From contig NZ_CP049257.1 in the NCBI RefSeq assembly GCF_011046535.1, positions 558,001 through 622,000 of the forward strand: a stretch of DNA of 64,000 bases, read 5' to 3'. This stretch comes from Nocardioides anomalus (lineage in GTDB: Bacteria; Actinomycetota; Actinomycetes; Propionibacteriales; Nocardioidaceae). Made by a program: the position numbers and the translations under genes. Shown here piece after piece: positions 41,031-49,984 of this stretch. The notes under the pieces are model-generated. The model was given only the letters and a program-made list of their open reading frames with translations. It was not told the origin of the DNA and searched no databases. How positions within the stretch are numbered: position 1 is the first letter of the stretch; each line of letters begins with the position of its first letter.

Positions 41031-42770
41031 CTACTTCAGCCTGACCTTGCGGCTGACATTGGGCGCGCTGGTGCCGAGGGCGTTGACCGCGTAGACGTAG
41101 AAGCGGACCTTGGCGGCGCGCTTGTACTTGAAGGTCAGGTGCTTCTTCTTGACCTTGAGCGTCACGGTCTTGAGCAGCTTGTCCTTCTTCCAGACCTGCA
41201 CGACCCAGCCGGTGACCGGCGACTTGCCGTCGGTCGCGGGCTTCTTCCAGTGCACCGAGGCGGTCTTCTTCTTGCTCTTCTTGCTGCCCGACTTGGCCTT
41301 GGCCTTCTTCGGCGCGCTCGGCACGTTGTAGGAGCAGTCGGTCCCGGGCGCCGCCGCGGCGGAGAGGGCGTACTGGCCGATGCTGCCGTAGTCGCTGTAG
41401 CCGGTCAGGCCGGTCCCGTTCCCGACCCCGTCGACGCGGGCGTAGACCAGGCTGAGACCGACGGTCGCCGACGTCGCGGCGTTGAGCCCGTTGGCCCGGT
41501 CGCGGTTGACCAGCGTCGAGGCCGGGTTGTTCGAGGCCAGCACGGTGCCGGCGGAGTTGATGAGGTCCAGCTGGATGTCCAGGTCCGGGCTGACCGCCGC
41601 CGGGCTGGCGGCGGCGCTCACGGTCCCGATGCAGCCGCCGAGGAAGTACACGTCCTGGTCACCGGCGTTGCTGATGGTGTGCGGCCCGGCGGAGAAGGCG
41701 GCCGCCGTCTGCGGGGTGCCGCCGGCGTCGTCGGGCGTGTAGCCGGCCCGCGCCGCGATGAGCGAGATGTCGTCCTGACCGGGCTGCGTCGCGCCGGCGT
41801 ACTCGCCCCGGCTCCACTGCGTCAGCGGCCGCTTGTAGCCGTTGCCCATGATCGGCGCCCAGAGGCCCTGGCCGTCGAAGTACGACGCGGTCGGGGTGCC
41901 GTCGTGCTGGAGGCTGAAGGTGTGGCCGACCTCGTGGGAGACGGCCTCGGCGATGTTCTTGGCGTCCTGGTCGCCGTTGTCGTTCAGCACCTTCTGCGGG
42001 AAGACCCAGGCGGGCTGGTAGTAGGCGTTGAGCTCGGCGAAGACGTCGATGTAGGCGACGCCGCCGCACTCGCTCGGGCAGAGCTTGGTCGCGGCCTCGG
42101 TGTCCGGGGTGACCAGCGCGCGCACGCCGTACGACGTGTCGGCGGTGCTGCTGCGGGCCAGCGCGTCCGGGCCCGGGTCCTGGGTGGTCACGTCGACGTC
42201 GAACGGCGCGTAGTCCTCCGAGACCCGCTGCCAGATGCTCTGGATGGCCTCGCGCTCGGCGGTGCTGAACGTCGTGGCGTCGGCGTCGATGGTGAACGCG
42301 GGCGCGGTGTGGGCGGAGAGCCCGAAATCGGCGTTCCACGCGGTGCCGGAGACCGGCTGGCCGTCGAAGTCGATGAAGATCTTCTTGGTCGACGTCGGCT
42401 TGCTGTGCAGCGCGAAGGTGTTCTCGAGCGGGTACGGCGCGGGCGCGGTCACCGGCCCCGAGGCCGGACCCGGCGTGGGTGCCGGGTCGGCGTAGTAGAG
42501 GCGCCCGGAGCCGTCGAGCCAGGCGGTCGGGTCGCTCTCGAGCGTGCGGCGCAGCTGGCCGGCGCTCCACCCGTTGCGGGCGGCGGTCGCGGCGAGGTCC
42601 GCGCCGAGCGCGTCCACGGCGGCCGCGCCGTGCAGGTGGCCGCGCTGGGCGGTGGGAGCCGGCGCGGAGCCGGGTCTGTCGTCGGCCGCCGAGGCGGCGG
42701 CGAGGGGCAGGGCGCTGAGCGCCAGGGCGGCCGCGGTGGCCGGGATGACGAGGGTCCTGGGGAGGGTCAC
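41031..42770 (-). CDS. Secreted zinc metalloprotease with C-terminal fibronectin III domain
   Basis: The 579-aa protein has a signal peptide (residues about 1-29), a propeptide-like region, and a metallopeptidase domain with HEVGHTFSLQHD around residue 277, i.e. HExxH plus a third His six residues on, followed by a PIMGNG Met-turn. The metzincin glycine (HExxHxxGxxH) is a serine here. A middle domain (about 370-480) is beta-rich. A Lys-rich linker (PKKAKAKSGSKKSKKK) leads to an FN3 module (VTGWVVQVWKKDKLL) that ends the chain. It is likely an extracellular protease attached to the wall through the basic linker. Its start is a GTG. Confidence 0.82.
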   Translation of the reverse strand: MTLPRTLVIPATAAALALSALPLAAASAADDRPGSAPAPTAQRGHLHGAAAVDALGADLAATAARNGWSAGQLRRTLESDPTAWLDGSGRLYYADPAPTPGPASGPVTAPAPYPLENTFALHSKPTSTKKIFIDFDGQPVSGTAWNADFGLSAHTAPAFTIDADATTFSTAEREAIQSIWQRVSEDYAPFDVDVTTQDPGPDALARSSTADTSYGVRALVTPDTEAATKLCPSECGGVAYIDVFAELNAYYQPAWVFPQKVLNDNGDQDAKNIAEAVSHEVGHTFSLQHDGTPTASYFDGQGLWAPIMGNGYKRPLTQWSRGEYAGATQPGQDDISLIAARAGYTPDDAGGTPQTAAAFSAGPHTISNAGDQDVYFLGGCIGTVSAAASPAAVSPDLDIQLDLINSAGTVLASNNPASTLVNRDRANGLNAATSATVGLSLVYARVDGVGNGTGLTGYSDYGSIGQYALSAAAAPGTDCSYNVPSAPKKAKAKSGSKKSKKKTASVHWKKPATDGKSPVTGWVVQVWKKDKLLKTVTLKVKKKHLTFKYKRAAKVRFYVYAVNALGTSAPNVSRKVRLK

Positions 42771-42795
42771 CGGCAGGAGTCAACCAGGAGATTTC

Positions 42796-43452
42796 TCAGG
42801 ACGCAGCAGCTTGTCCCGACAAGGCGTCGAGGACGCCCACGCACCACCGGCCCGCGCGGTCGACCGGGTCCCAGTCCGCGCCGGCCGGTCGGGTGACCTC
42901 GCAGACCACCCACGCGTCGCCGAACAGCCCCCGGTACGACGCGCGCACGGTGCCGTCCGCCGCGGTGCAGCTGAGCGCGAGCGTCGGGGAGCCGAAGGCC
43001 GGCCCGGTGCCCGGCGTGCAGCCGCCCGCCTTGCCGGCGCTCCGCGCCAGCCGGGCCGCGCGGGTCGTGTCGACGGGCGGCGCGAAGACCCACGCGCGCG
43101 CCTGGCCCCCGCTCGGGTCGGCGTAGGAGCAGCCGAACTCGTGCACCACGTCCGGCGAGCCGTTGCCCAGGTCGACCTGGTCGCCGTTGGCCCAGCTCTG
43201 CGCCTGCGGCACCGAGCCCAGCACCGCCTCGACCACGCGCTCGTCGAGGCGCTCGCAGAACGGGCCGCGCGTCACCACGGTGCCGCTCGTGTCGCGGTCG
43301 GCCAGCGGGGTCGCCGTGAACGGGGCCTGCGGCGCCGCGTCGTCGCGCGGGGCCTCGTCGTCGCCGCCCAGCACGAGCACGCCGCCGACGACCAGCAGCG
43401 CCGTCACCACGCCCGCGACCAGCAGGAACCGCAGCGGCACGCGCACGCGCAC
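42796..43452 (-). CDS. Membrane-anchored hypothetical protein
   Basis: The protein of up to 218 aa has one N-terminal membrane helix (LRFLLVAGVVTALLVVGGVLVLGG) and an extracytoplasmic domain with six cysteines (GPFCERL, FGCSYAD, GGCTPGTG, LSCTAAD, WVVCEV, RWCVGV) that could form three disulphides. This layout is typical of DUF3558-like or related actinobacterial surface proteins, but I cannot assign it firmly. Three in-frame GTGs (43452, 43446, 43440) are possible; TATCGT ends 6 bases before 43446, which would suit a leaderless start. It precedes the protease gene by 25 bp on the same strand. Confidence 0.65.
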   Translation of the reverse strand: MRVRVPLRFLLVAGVVTALLVVGGVLVLGGDDEAPRDDAAPQAPFTATPLADRDTSGTVVTRGPFCERLDERVVEAVLGSVPQAQSWANGDQVDLGNGSPDVVHEFGCSYADPSGGQARAWVFAPPVDTTRAARLARSAGKAGGCTPGTGPAFGSPTLALSCTAADGTVRASYRGLFGDAWVVCEVTRPAGADWDPVDRAGRWCVGVLDALSGQAAAS

Positions 43453-43471
43453 ACGATAGAGCGGTGGTTGG

Positions 43472-45440
43472 ATGAGCCGGATGGGCGCACCTCGGGAGAT
43501 CCACGCCGCGGCGGCCGAGCGGCTCGAGGGCGCGCTCGGCCTCGACGCGCTGGTCGGCCCGGGCGGGCTGAGCCCGGACCGGCGGCGGACCTTCGCGCTG
43601 CGCCTGGACCGGTACTGGCCGGACCTGGAGGAGGCGGTCCGGGGGCTCTTCGGCGCCGCCGCCGACGCCCTCCTGGGCCGGCTGGTGCGCACCGCCGCGT
43701 CGGCGTACGCCGCCCGACCGGCCGACCTGCACGTGCTCGACGAGCAGCGACTGCTGACCCCGGACTGGCTCCAGCAGCCGCGGATGTTCGGCTACGCCTG
43801 CTACGCCGACCGGTTCGCCGGCGACCTGGCCGGGGTGGCCGAGCACCTGGACCACCTCGAGGCCCTCGGCGTCACCTACCTGCACCTGATGCCGCTGCTC
43901 CAACCCCGCGAGGGCGACAACGACGGTGGGTACGCCGTGCAGGACTACCGCACCGTGCGCTCCGACCTCGGCACCACCGAGGACCTGCGCGCGCTCGCGA
44001 CGACCCTGCGCGGGCGCGGGATCAGCCTGGTCGTGGACCTGGTGCTCAACCACGTGGCCCGCGAGCACGCGTGGGCGGCGCGGGCGCGGGCCGGTGAGGC
44101 GACCTACCGCCACTACTTCCACGTCTTCCCCGACCGGACCCTGCCCGACGCCTACGAGCGGACCCTGCCGGAGGTCTTCCCCGACTTCGCGCCCGGCAGC
44201 TTCACCTGGGACGACGAGCTGGCCGGGTGGGTGTGGACGACGTTCAACGCGTTCCAGTGGGACCTCGACTGGAGCAACCCGGCGGTGCTGGCCGAGTTCG
44301 CCGACCTCATCCTGTGGCTGGCCAACCTCGGCGTCGAGGTGTTCCGGCTCGACGCGATCGCGTTCCTGTGGAAGCGGCTCGGCACCGACAGCCAGAACCA
44401 GCCCGAGGTGCACGCGCTCACCCAGGCGCTGCACGCGGTGACCCGGATCGCGGCCCCGGCGGTGGCCTTCAAGGCCGAGGCGATCGTGGGGCCGCGCGAC
44501 CTGGTGCAGTACCTCGGCACGGGCGCGCACGCCGGCCGGGTCAGCGACCTGGCCTACCACAACAGCCTCATGGTGCAGACCTGGTCGATGCTCGCCACCG
44601 GCAACACCGTGCTGGCGCGCAAGGCCCTGGGCGCGCTGCCGGTCACGCCGTCGACGGGCACGTGGGTCACCTACGTGCGCTGCCACGACGACATCGGGTG
44701 GGCCATCGACGACTCCGACGCCTTCGCGGCCGGGGTCACCGGCCCGGGGCACCGGCACTTCCTCTCCGACTGGTACGCCGGCGAGTTCCCCGGCTCGTGG
44801 GCCGACGGGCTCGTCTTCCAGGCCAACCCCGAGACCGGCGACCGCAGGATCAGCGGGACGGCGGCCTCGCTGGTCGGGCTGCGCGACGGCCTGACGCAGC
44901 AGGAGGAGGACGCCGCGCTGGCCCGGCTCCTCCTGGCCCACGCGATCGCCGCCGGGTGGGGCGGCGTACCGGTGGTGTGGAGCGGCGACGAGCTGGCCCA
45001 GGTCGACGACCCCGACTGGGCGGGGGGAGCCGGGACACGAGGACGACAACCGCTGGGCGCACCGTCCGCGGCTGGACTGGGCCCGCGCCGCCGCGCGTGC
45101 CGACGAGCGCACCGTGCCCGGCCGGGTCTTCTCCGGGCTCGCCCACCTGGCCCGGGTCCGCGCCTCGTTGCCCCAGCTGCACGCCTCGGCCCAGGTGAGC
45201 GTCCTGCCCGACACCGACGACGGCGTGCTGGCCGTGGTCCGCCGGCACGCGAGCGGTCCGTTCGTCGGGCTCTACAACGTCTCCGCCCAGCGCCGGCCCT
45301 TCGAGCTGCACCGGCTGCGCGCGGCCGGCCTGACCACGCCGTACGACGCGCTCGGCGGCCACGTGCTCGAGGTCGGCGGCGACGGCGTGCTGTGGCTTCC
45401 CGCACACGGCGCGTGGTGGGTGGTGGACGCGCCCGGGTGA
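43472..45440 (+). pseudogene. Amylosucrase-type GH13 enzyme, frameshifted at a G6 run
   Basis: The reading frame encodes an amylosucrase-like protein that would be 655 aa: helical N-domain, [12 protein letters not shown], nucleophile in [15 protein letters not shown] (around residue 294), acid in [11 protein letters not shown] (around 336), [10 protein letters not shown] and [18 protein letters not shown]. At 45022-45027 a run of six G shifts the frame: upstream it reads DPDWAGGAG, while the expected continuation [19 protein letters not shown] and the C-terminal domain lie one base off, ending at 45440. Removing one G restores the full protein. Amylosucrase makes alpha-glucan from sucrose. 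The cause may be a true mutation, phase variation or a sequencing error. Confidence 0.8.
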
Positions 45441-45482
45441 GGTGCCGGGAGCCCTCAGACTCACCCCGTACAGTCGAATCCC

Positions 45483-46172
45483 GTGATTCGCTTCGAGAAG
45501 GTCACCAAGACCTACCCCGGGACCCGTGCCCCCGCGCTCGACGCGGTCAGCATCGACATCGAGAAGGGCGAGTTCGTCTTCCTCGTGGGTCAGTCGGGCT
45601 CGGGCAAGTCGACCGCGCTGCGGCTGGTGCTGCGCGAGACCCGGTCGACCGGTGGCCGCGTGCACGTCGCGGGCAAGGACCTCAACCGGCTGGCCGGCTG
45701 GAAGGTGCCGCGGCTGCGGCGCCAGATCGGCACGGTCTTCCAGGACTTCCGGCTGCTGCCCAACAAGACCGTCTCGGAGAACGTCGCCTTCGCGCTGCAG
45801 GTGATCGGCAAGTCCCGCACCGACATCAAGCAGGTCGTCCCCCAGACGCTCGAGCTGGTCGGCCTCGACGGCAAGGGCGAGCGGATGCCCGACGAGCTGT
45901 CCGGTGGTGAGCAGCAGCGCGTGGCCATCGCGCGCGCCTTCGTCAACCGGCCGATGATCCTCATCGCCGACGAGCCGACCGGCAACCTCGACCCGACCAC
46001 CTCGGCCGGGATCATGAAGCTCCTGGACCGGATCAACCGCACCGGCACCACCGTGCTCATGGCCACCCACGACCAGCACGTCGTGGACCAGCTGCGCAAG
46101 CGGGTCATCGAGCTGGACAACGGCCGGGTCGTGCGCGACGACGCCCAGGGCGGCTACGGGGCCACCGCCTGA
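45483..46172 (+). CDS. ftsE: Cell division ATP-binding protein FtsE
   Basis: The 229-aa ATPase has Walker A (GQSGSGKST), Q-loop ([13 protein letters not shown]), signature ([15 protein letters not shown]), Walker B ([11 protein letters not shown]) and H-loop (ATHDQHVV), with the FtsE-typical [16 protein letters not shown] stretch. With FtsX it forms a complex at the division site that activates peptidoglycan hydrolases. GTG 45483 lies 8 bases after TACAGT (45469-45474), a possible -10. The last base overlaps the ATG of ftsX (TGATG). Confidence 0.95.
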   Translation: MIRFEKVTKTYPGTRAPALDAVSIDIEKGEFVFLVGQSGSGKSTALRLVLRETRSTGGRVHVAGKDLNRLAGWKVPRLRRQIGTVFQDFRLLPNKTVSENVAFALQVIGKSRTDIKQVVPQTLELVGLDGKGERMPDELSGGEQQRVAIARAFVNRPMILIADEPTGNLDPTTSAGIMKLLDRINRTGTTVLMATHDQHVVDQLRKRVIELDNGRVVRDDAQGGYGATA

Positions 46173-47083
46173 TGCGCATCGGCTACGTCTTCTCCGAGCT
46201 CGGCCAGGGGCTGCGCCGCAACGTCTCGATGCACATCGCGGTCGTGCTGACGCTGTTCGTGTCCATGACGCTGCTCGGCCTCGGGGTGCTGATGAAGCAG
46301 CAGACCGACATCGCCACCCGCTACCTCGGCAACCAGCTCCAGGTCACCGTCTACCTCTGCCGCGACGGCGACGCCAACCCCGCCTGCGCCGGCCAGGTGA
46401 CCGACGAGCAGAAGTCCGCGGTCGAGGCGGCCATCAAGGACAACCCCGAGACCGCGACGTACCGCTTCGAGTCGCAGGAGGAGGCGTTCTCCAAGGTCAA
46501 GGAGCTCTACGGCAACGACCAGTTCGACGGCCCCAACCCGGCCATGACCGCGGCGGACATGCCGCAGTCGTACTGGATCACGCTCAAGGACCCGCAGAAG
46601 TTCGAGGGCGTCACCAGCGCGGTGGTCGGCCTCGACGGGGTCTCGCAGATCCGCGACCTGCGCGAGACGCTCAAGCCGCTCTACGAGTGGCTCGGGGCGC
46701 TGAAGTACGGCTCGTGGGGGATCGCGGCCTTCCTGCTGCTGGCCGCGCTGCTGCTGGTGGCCAACACCATCCGGCTGGCGGCGTTCGCGCGACGGCGGGA
46801 GATCGCCATCATGCGATTGGTCGGGGCCTCGACGCTCTACATCGCGCTGCCCTTCCTGCTGGAGGCGCTGGTCACCGCCGCGGTCGGCGTCGCGCTGGCC
46901 GCCGGGGCGCTCGGGGCGTTCATGTACTTCGGCGTGCACCAGCGGATCGCGGACTCGATCTCCTTCATGCCGTGGATCGGGCTGCAGGACTTCACCACCG
47001 CGCTGATCGTCATCGCGATCCTCGGCCCGCTGCTGACCCTGCTGCCGACACTCCTGCTGACCCGCAAATACCTCAAAGTCTGA
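46172..47083 (+). CDS. ftsX: Cell division protein FtsX
   Basis: The 303-aa membrane protein has the FtsX layout: a cytoplasmic amphipathic start ([17 protein letters not shown]), helix 1 (residues about 22-42), an extracytoplasmic domain of about 125 residues with a cysteine pair (YLCRDGDANPAC), then three helices (around 175-200, 220-250, 270-295). The extracytoplasmic loop is where FtsX contacts its hydrolase or coiled-coil partner, here probably the M23 protein encoded next. Confidence 0.95.
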   Translation: MRIGYVFSELGQGLRRNVSMHIAVVLTLFVSMTLLGLGVLMKQQTDIATRYLGNQLQVTVYLCRDGDANPACAGQVTDEQKSAVEAAIKDNPETATYRFESQEEAFSKVKELYGNDQFDGPNPAMTAADMPQSYWITLKDPQKFEGVTSAVVGLDGVSQIRDLRETLKPLYEWLGALKYGSWGIAAFLLLAALLLVANTIRLAAFARRREIAIMRLVGASTLYIALPFLLEALVTAAVGVALAAGALGAFMYFGVHQRIADSISFMPWIGLQDFTTALIVIAILGPLLTLLPTLLLTRKYLKV

Positions 47084-47137
47084 GCGCGGGCCTCTACGGT
47101 CGGGGCGTCAGTTACTTCCCCGACTGATTGGTAGACC

Positions 47138-48445
47138 GTGCGCTCCTTCCCCGGCGCTGCGGGTCGCTCCGTGCTGGTGACCCTCGCTCTCCTGACGACC
47201 CTCGGCACCCTCGGTTCCGCCGTACCCCTGGCCCACGCCGACGGCACCGACGACCTCAAGCACAAGCACCAGGACGTCCAGGCCCAGATCGAGCAGGCCC
47301 AGGAGTCCGCCGAGGAGGCCAGCAAGGCCGTCAACCGGGCCAAGAGCGACCTGGCCACCGCCGAGTCGCAGCTGGCCGACGCTCAGGTGTCGTACGCCGG
47401 CGCGCAGGCGCACGTCAGCGACGTGCAGGCCCAGCTGGCCGACGCCCAGGCCGTGGACGCGCAGATGCAGGCCGCGCTCCAGGCCGCCCAGGCCGACCTC
47501 GCGCAGGCCAAGGCCGAGGTGCGGGCCGGCCAGGCCGCGCTGGACGCCCAGCAGCAGGCGGTGAAGGACTCCGTCGTCTCGGTCTACCAGCAGGGCTCGC
47601 CCGAGCTGATGGCGTGGACCGGCTACCTGCAGTCGCAGACCCCGTCGGACCTGATCCGCAAGATGGAGTACGCCGACACGCTCATCGAGGACCAGAACAC
47701 CGTCTTCGACCAGCTGCACGCCGCCGAGCTCGCGCTGCGCGCCGAGCGCGACGAGGTCCGCACCGCCGAGCAGGCCGCCGACGAGCAGGCCGACCGGGCC
47801 GCCCAGCAGCTGGTCAACGTCCAGCAGCTGGAGCAGGAGGCCACCGAGGCCGCCAACGACGCGCTGCTCGCCCAGGACCAGGTCACGCTCACCGTGGCCG
47901 CGCGCGCCAAGGCCCAGCGCAAGGCCGAGCGCGCCAAGCGCCAGGACCTCGAGCAGCTGGAGAAGCTCAAGAAGCAGGAAGCCCGGATCAAGGCCCAGAT
48001 CCTGGCCGCGGCCGCCGCCGACCAGTCCGCCGGCTACGTCGGCGACGACGACGGCTTCCTGCTCCCGCCGGTCACCGGCGCCGTGACCTCACCCTTCGGC
48101 TACCGGATCCACCCCATCTACGGCTACTGGGGCCTGCACGACGGCACCGACTTCGGCGTGTCCTGCGGTGAGGGCATGCGCGCGGCGGCGGACGGCAAGG
48201 TCCTCTCGCGCTACTACTCCCCGGTCTACGGCAACCGGCTCTACGTCGACGTCGGCAAGGTCAACGGCCACGCCCTCACGGTCGTCTACAACCACGCCAC
48301 GTCGTACCGCGTGGACGTGGGCGACCACGTCACCCGCGGCGAGGTGGTCGGGTACGTCGGCTCCACGGGCTGGAGCACCGGCTGCCACCTGCACTTCACG
48401 GTGCTGCAGGACGGGACCGCGGTCGACCCCATGAACTACCTCTGA
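47138..48445 (+). CDS. Secreted coiled-coil M23 (LytM) peptidoglycan endopeptidase
   Basis: The 435-aa protein has a signal peptide (residues 1-34), a long coiled coil (about 38-290, alanine/glutamine/glutamate rich) and a C-terminal LytM domain (about 308-435). The zinc ligands appear intact: HDGTD (HxxxD) and CHLHF (HxH). The layout is that of EnvC or PcsB hydrolase partners of FtsEX, but unlike E. coli EnvC the catalytic site is complete, so it could itself cut peptide cross-links. It follows ftsX by 54 bp, a gap that holds a small GTCGGGG/CCCCGAC hairpin (47099-47124). Confidence 0.9.
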   Translation: MRSFPGAAGRSVLVTLALLTTLGTLGSAVPLAHADGTDDLKHKHQDVQAQIEQAQESAEEASKAVNRAKSDLATAESQLADAQVSYAGAQAHVSDVQAQLADAQAVDAQMQAALQAAQADLAQAKAEVRAGQAALDAQQQAVKDSVVSVYQQGSPELMAWTGYLQSQTPSDLIRKMEYADTLIEDQNTVFDQLHAAELALRAERDEVRTAEQAADEQADRAAQQLVNVQQLEQEATEAANDALLAQDQVTLTVAARAKAQRKAERAKRQDLEQLEKLKKQEARIKAQILAAAAADQSAGYVGDDDGFLLPPVTGAVTSPFGYRIHPIYGYWGLHDGTDFGVSCGEGMRAAADGKVLSRYYSPVYGNRLYVDVGKVNGHALTVVYNHATSYRVDVGDHVTRGEVVGYVGSTGWSTGCHLHFTVLQDGTAVDPMNYL

Positions 48446-48447
48446 CC

Positions 48448-48578
48448 GGTGGCTGAGGTGCGAGGAGCCCCGGCGACGAGCCTCGAAGCCGCCGCAGCCT
48501 AGGCGCCGACTCGACCCCGGTGCCTCAGCTCGCCTGGCTTCGAGGCTCGGCCGTGGACGGCCTCGCACCTCAGCCACC
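48448..48578. repeat. 131-bp nested palindromic element between M23 gene and smpB
   Basis: Outer arms GGTGGCTGAGGTGCGAGG (48448-48465) and CCTCGCACCTCAGCCACC (48561-48578) are perfect 18-bp complements. Inner arms CGAGCCTCGAAGCC (48477-48490) and GGCTTCGAGGCTCG (48536-48549) are perfect 14-bp complements. The element begins 2 bp after the M23 stop and ends 16 bp before smpB. Words of this kind (GGTGGnTGAGG and CTCGAAGCC) resemble dispersed palindromes known from actinobacterial genomes. As RNA it would make a long hairpin able to stop transcription. Confidence 0.75.
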
Positions 48579-48594
48579 GTGGGAGAATGGTGGG

Positions 48595-49071
48595 ATGGCC
48601 AGGGAGCAGGGGCGCAAGGTGATCGCGCAGAACCGCAAGGCGCGGCACGACTACGCCATCGAGGACACCTACGAGGCGGGCCTCGTCCTCCAGGGCACCG
48701 AGGTCAAGTCGCTGCGGCAGGGGCGGGCGTCGCTGGTCGACGGGTTCGTCGACATCGACCGCGGCGAGGCGTGGCTGCACGGCGTGCACATCCCGGAGTA
48801 CTCCCAGGGCACCTGGACCAACCACTCGGCCCGGCGCAAGCGCAAGCTGCTGCTCAACCGCGAGGAGATCGACAAGATCGAGCGGCGCGTCAACGAGAAG
48901 GGGCTGACCGTGGTCCCGCTGTCCCTGTACTTCCTCGACGGCCGGGCCAAGGTCGAGATCGCGCTGGCGCGCGGCAAGAAGAGCTGGGACAAGCGGCACA
49001 CCCTGGCCGAGCGCCAGGCCAACCGCGAGGTCGAGCAGGCCGTCGGCCGCCGGCTCAAGGGGATGGACTGA
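48595..49071 (+). CDS. smpB: SsrA-binding protein SmpB
   Basis: The 158-aa RNA-binding protein carries the SmpB blocks [62 protein letters not shown] and the basic C-terminal tail [19 protein letters not shown] that enters the decoding centre. It brings tmRNA to stalled ribosomes. ATG 48595 follows GAGAAT-6 bp, a possible -10, with no ribosome site. Its partner ssrA lies 2.5 kb downstream at 51591. Confidence 0.96.
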   Translation: MAREQGRKVIAQNRKARHDYAIEDTYEAGLVLQGTEVKSLRQGRASLVDGFVDIDRGEAWLHGVHIPEYSQGTWTNHSARRKRKLLLNREEIDKIERRVNEKGLTVVPLSLYFLDGRAKVEIALARGKKSWDKRHTLAERQANREVEQAVGRRLKGMD

Positions 49072-49970
49072 CCGCCGCTCCGCTGGACCGCTCGGAGGAC
49101 GTCCCGGCGGTCCGCGCGTTCTGGGAGGGGCTGGGGCTGCCCGGGCTCTTCGACGTGCACGTGCACTTCCTGCCGCCGCCGATCCAGAAGGCGGTGTGGG
49201 CGGTCTTCGACGCCGCCGGCCCGAAGATCGGGCGGGAGTGGCCGATCCGCTACCGGGCGTCGCACGAGGAGCGGGTGGCGCTGCTGCGCGAGATGGGCGT
49301 GCGCCGCTTCTCGACGCTGCCCTACGCGCACAAGCCCGGCGTCGCGACGTACCTCAACGAGTGGTCGCGCGAGTTCGCGGCGGCGCACGACGAGGTGCTG
49401 TGGTCGGGGACGTTCTACCCCGAGGACGGCGTCGCGGCGTACGTCGCGGACCTGGTCGAGGCGGGGGTCGAGGTCTTCAAGCTGCACCTGCAGGTGGGGG
49501 AGTTCCACCTCGACGACCCGCGGCTCGACGAGGCGTGGGGCACGCTCGAGGACGCGGCCGTGCCGATCGTCGTGCACGCGGGCTCCGGGCCGGTCGGCAA
49601 CGAGTACACCGGGCCGGAGTCCATGGCGCGGCTGCTCGCGCGGCACCCGCGGCTGGCCGTCGTGGTGGCGCACATGGGCGCCCCGGAGGTGGAGCCGTTC
49701 CTGCGCCTGGCCGAGACCCACGAGCGGGTGCGGCTGGACACCACGATGGTGTTCACCGAGTTCTTCGGCGTGGAGTACCCCGCGGCGCTGCTGCCGCGGC
49801 TGGCCGCCATCCAGGACAAGGTCCTGCTCGGCTCGGACTTCCCGACCATCCCCTACCCGTACGTCGAGCAGCTCGACGGCCTGGCCCGCCTCGACCTCGG
49901 TGACGACTGGCTGCGCGCGGTGTGCTGGGAGAACGGCGCTTCCCTGTTCGGCACGACCCCGCGTCGCTGA
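49068..49970 (+). CDS. Amidohydrolase-family protein, probable CTG start
   Basis: The 300-aa protein is a TIM-barrel amidohydrolase: [11 protein letters not shown] (metal His pair), [56 protein letters not shown] and a C-terminal ENGASLFG. These are the marks of ACMSD-like and related metal-dependent hydrolases or decarboxylases. No ATG, GTG or TTG lies in frame before DVHVH. CTG 49068 overlaps the smpB stop as CTGA, mimicking the GTGA couplings seen elsewhere, and is the most plausible start. The substrate is unknown. Confidence 0.78.
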   Translation: MTAAPLDRSEDVPAVRAFWEGLGLPGLFDVHVHFLPPPIQKAVWAVFDAAGPKIGREWPIRYRASHEERVALLREMGVRRFSTLPYAHKPGVATYLNEWSREFAAAHDEVLWSGTFYPEDGVAAYVADLVEAGVEVFKLHLQVGEFHLDDPRLDEAWGTLEDAAVPIVVHAGSGPVGNEYTGPESMARLLARHPRLAVVVAHMGAPEVEPFLRLAETHERVRLDTTMVFTEFFGVEYPAALLPRLAAIQDKVLLGSDFPTIPYPYVEQLDGLARLDLGDDWLRAVCWENGASLFGTTPRR

Positions 49971-49984
49971 GGGACACTGGGCGC

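Noticed and set aside
43472..45910. 812-codon frame read straight through past the amylosucrase frameshift into ftsE
   Set aside because: After 45027 the translation turns into Arg/Pro/Gly-rich noise while the conserved C-terminal domain appears in another frame, and it would overlap the real ftsE.
47084..47137. Possible c-di-AMP riboswitch before the M23 hydrolase gene
   Set aside because: The gap is only 54 nt, too short for that riboswitch; only a small GTCGGGG/CCCCGAC hairpin is present.
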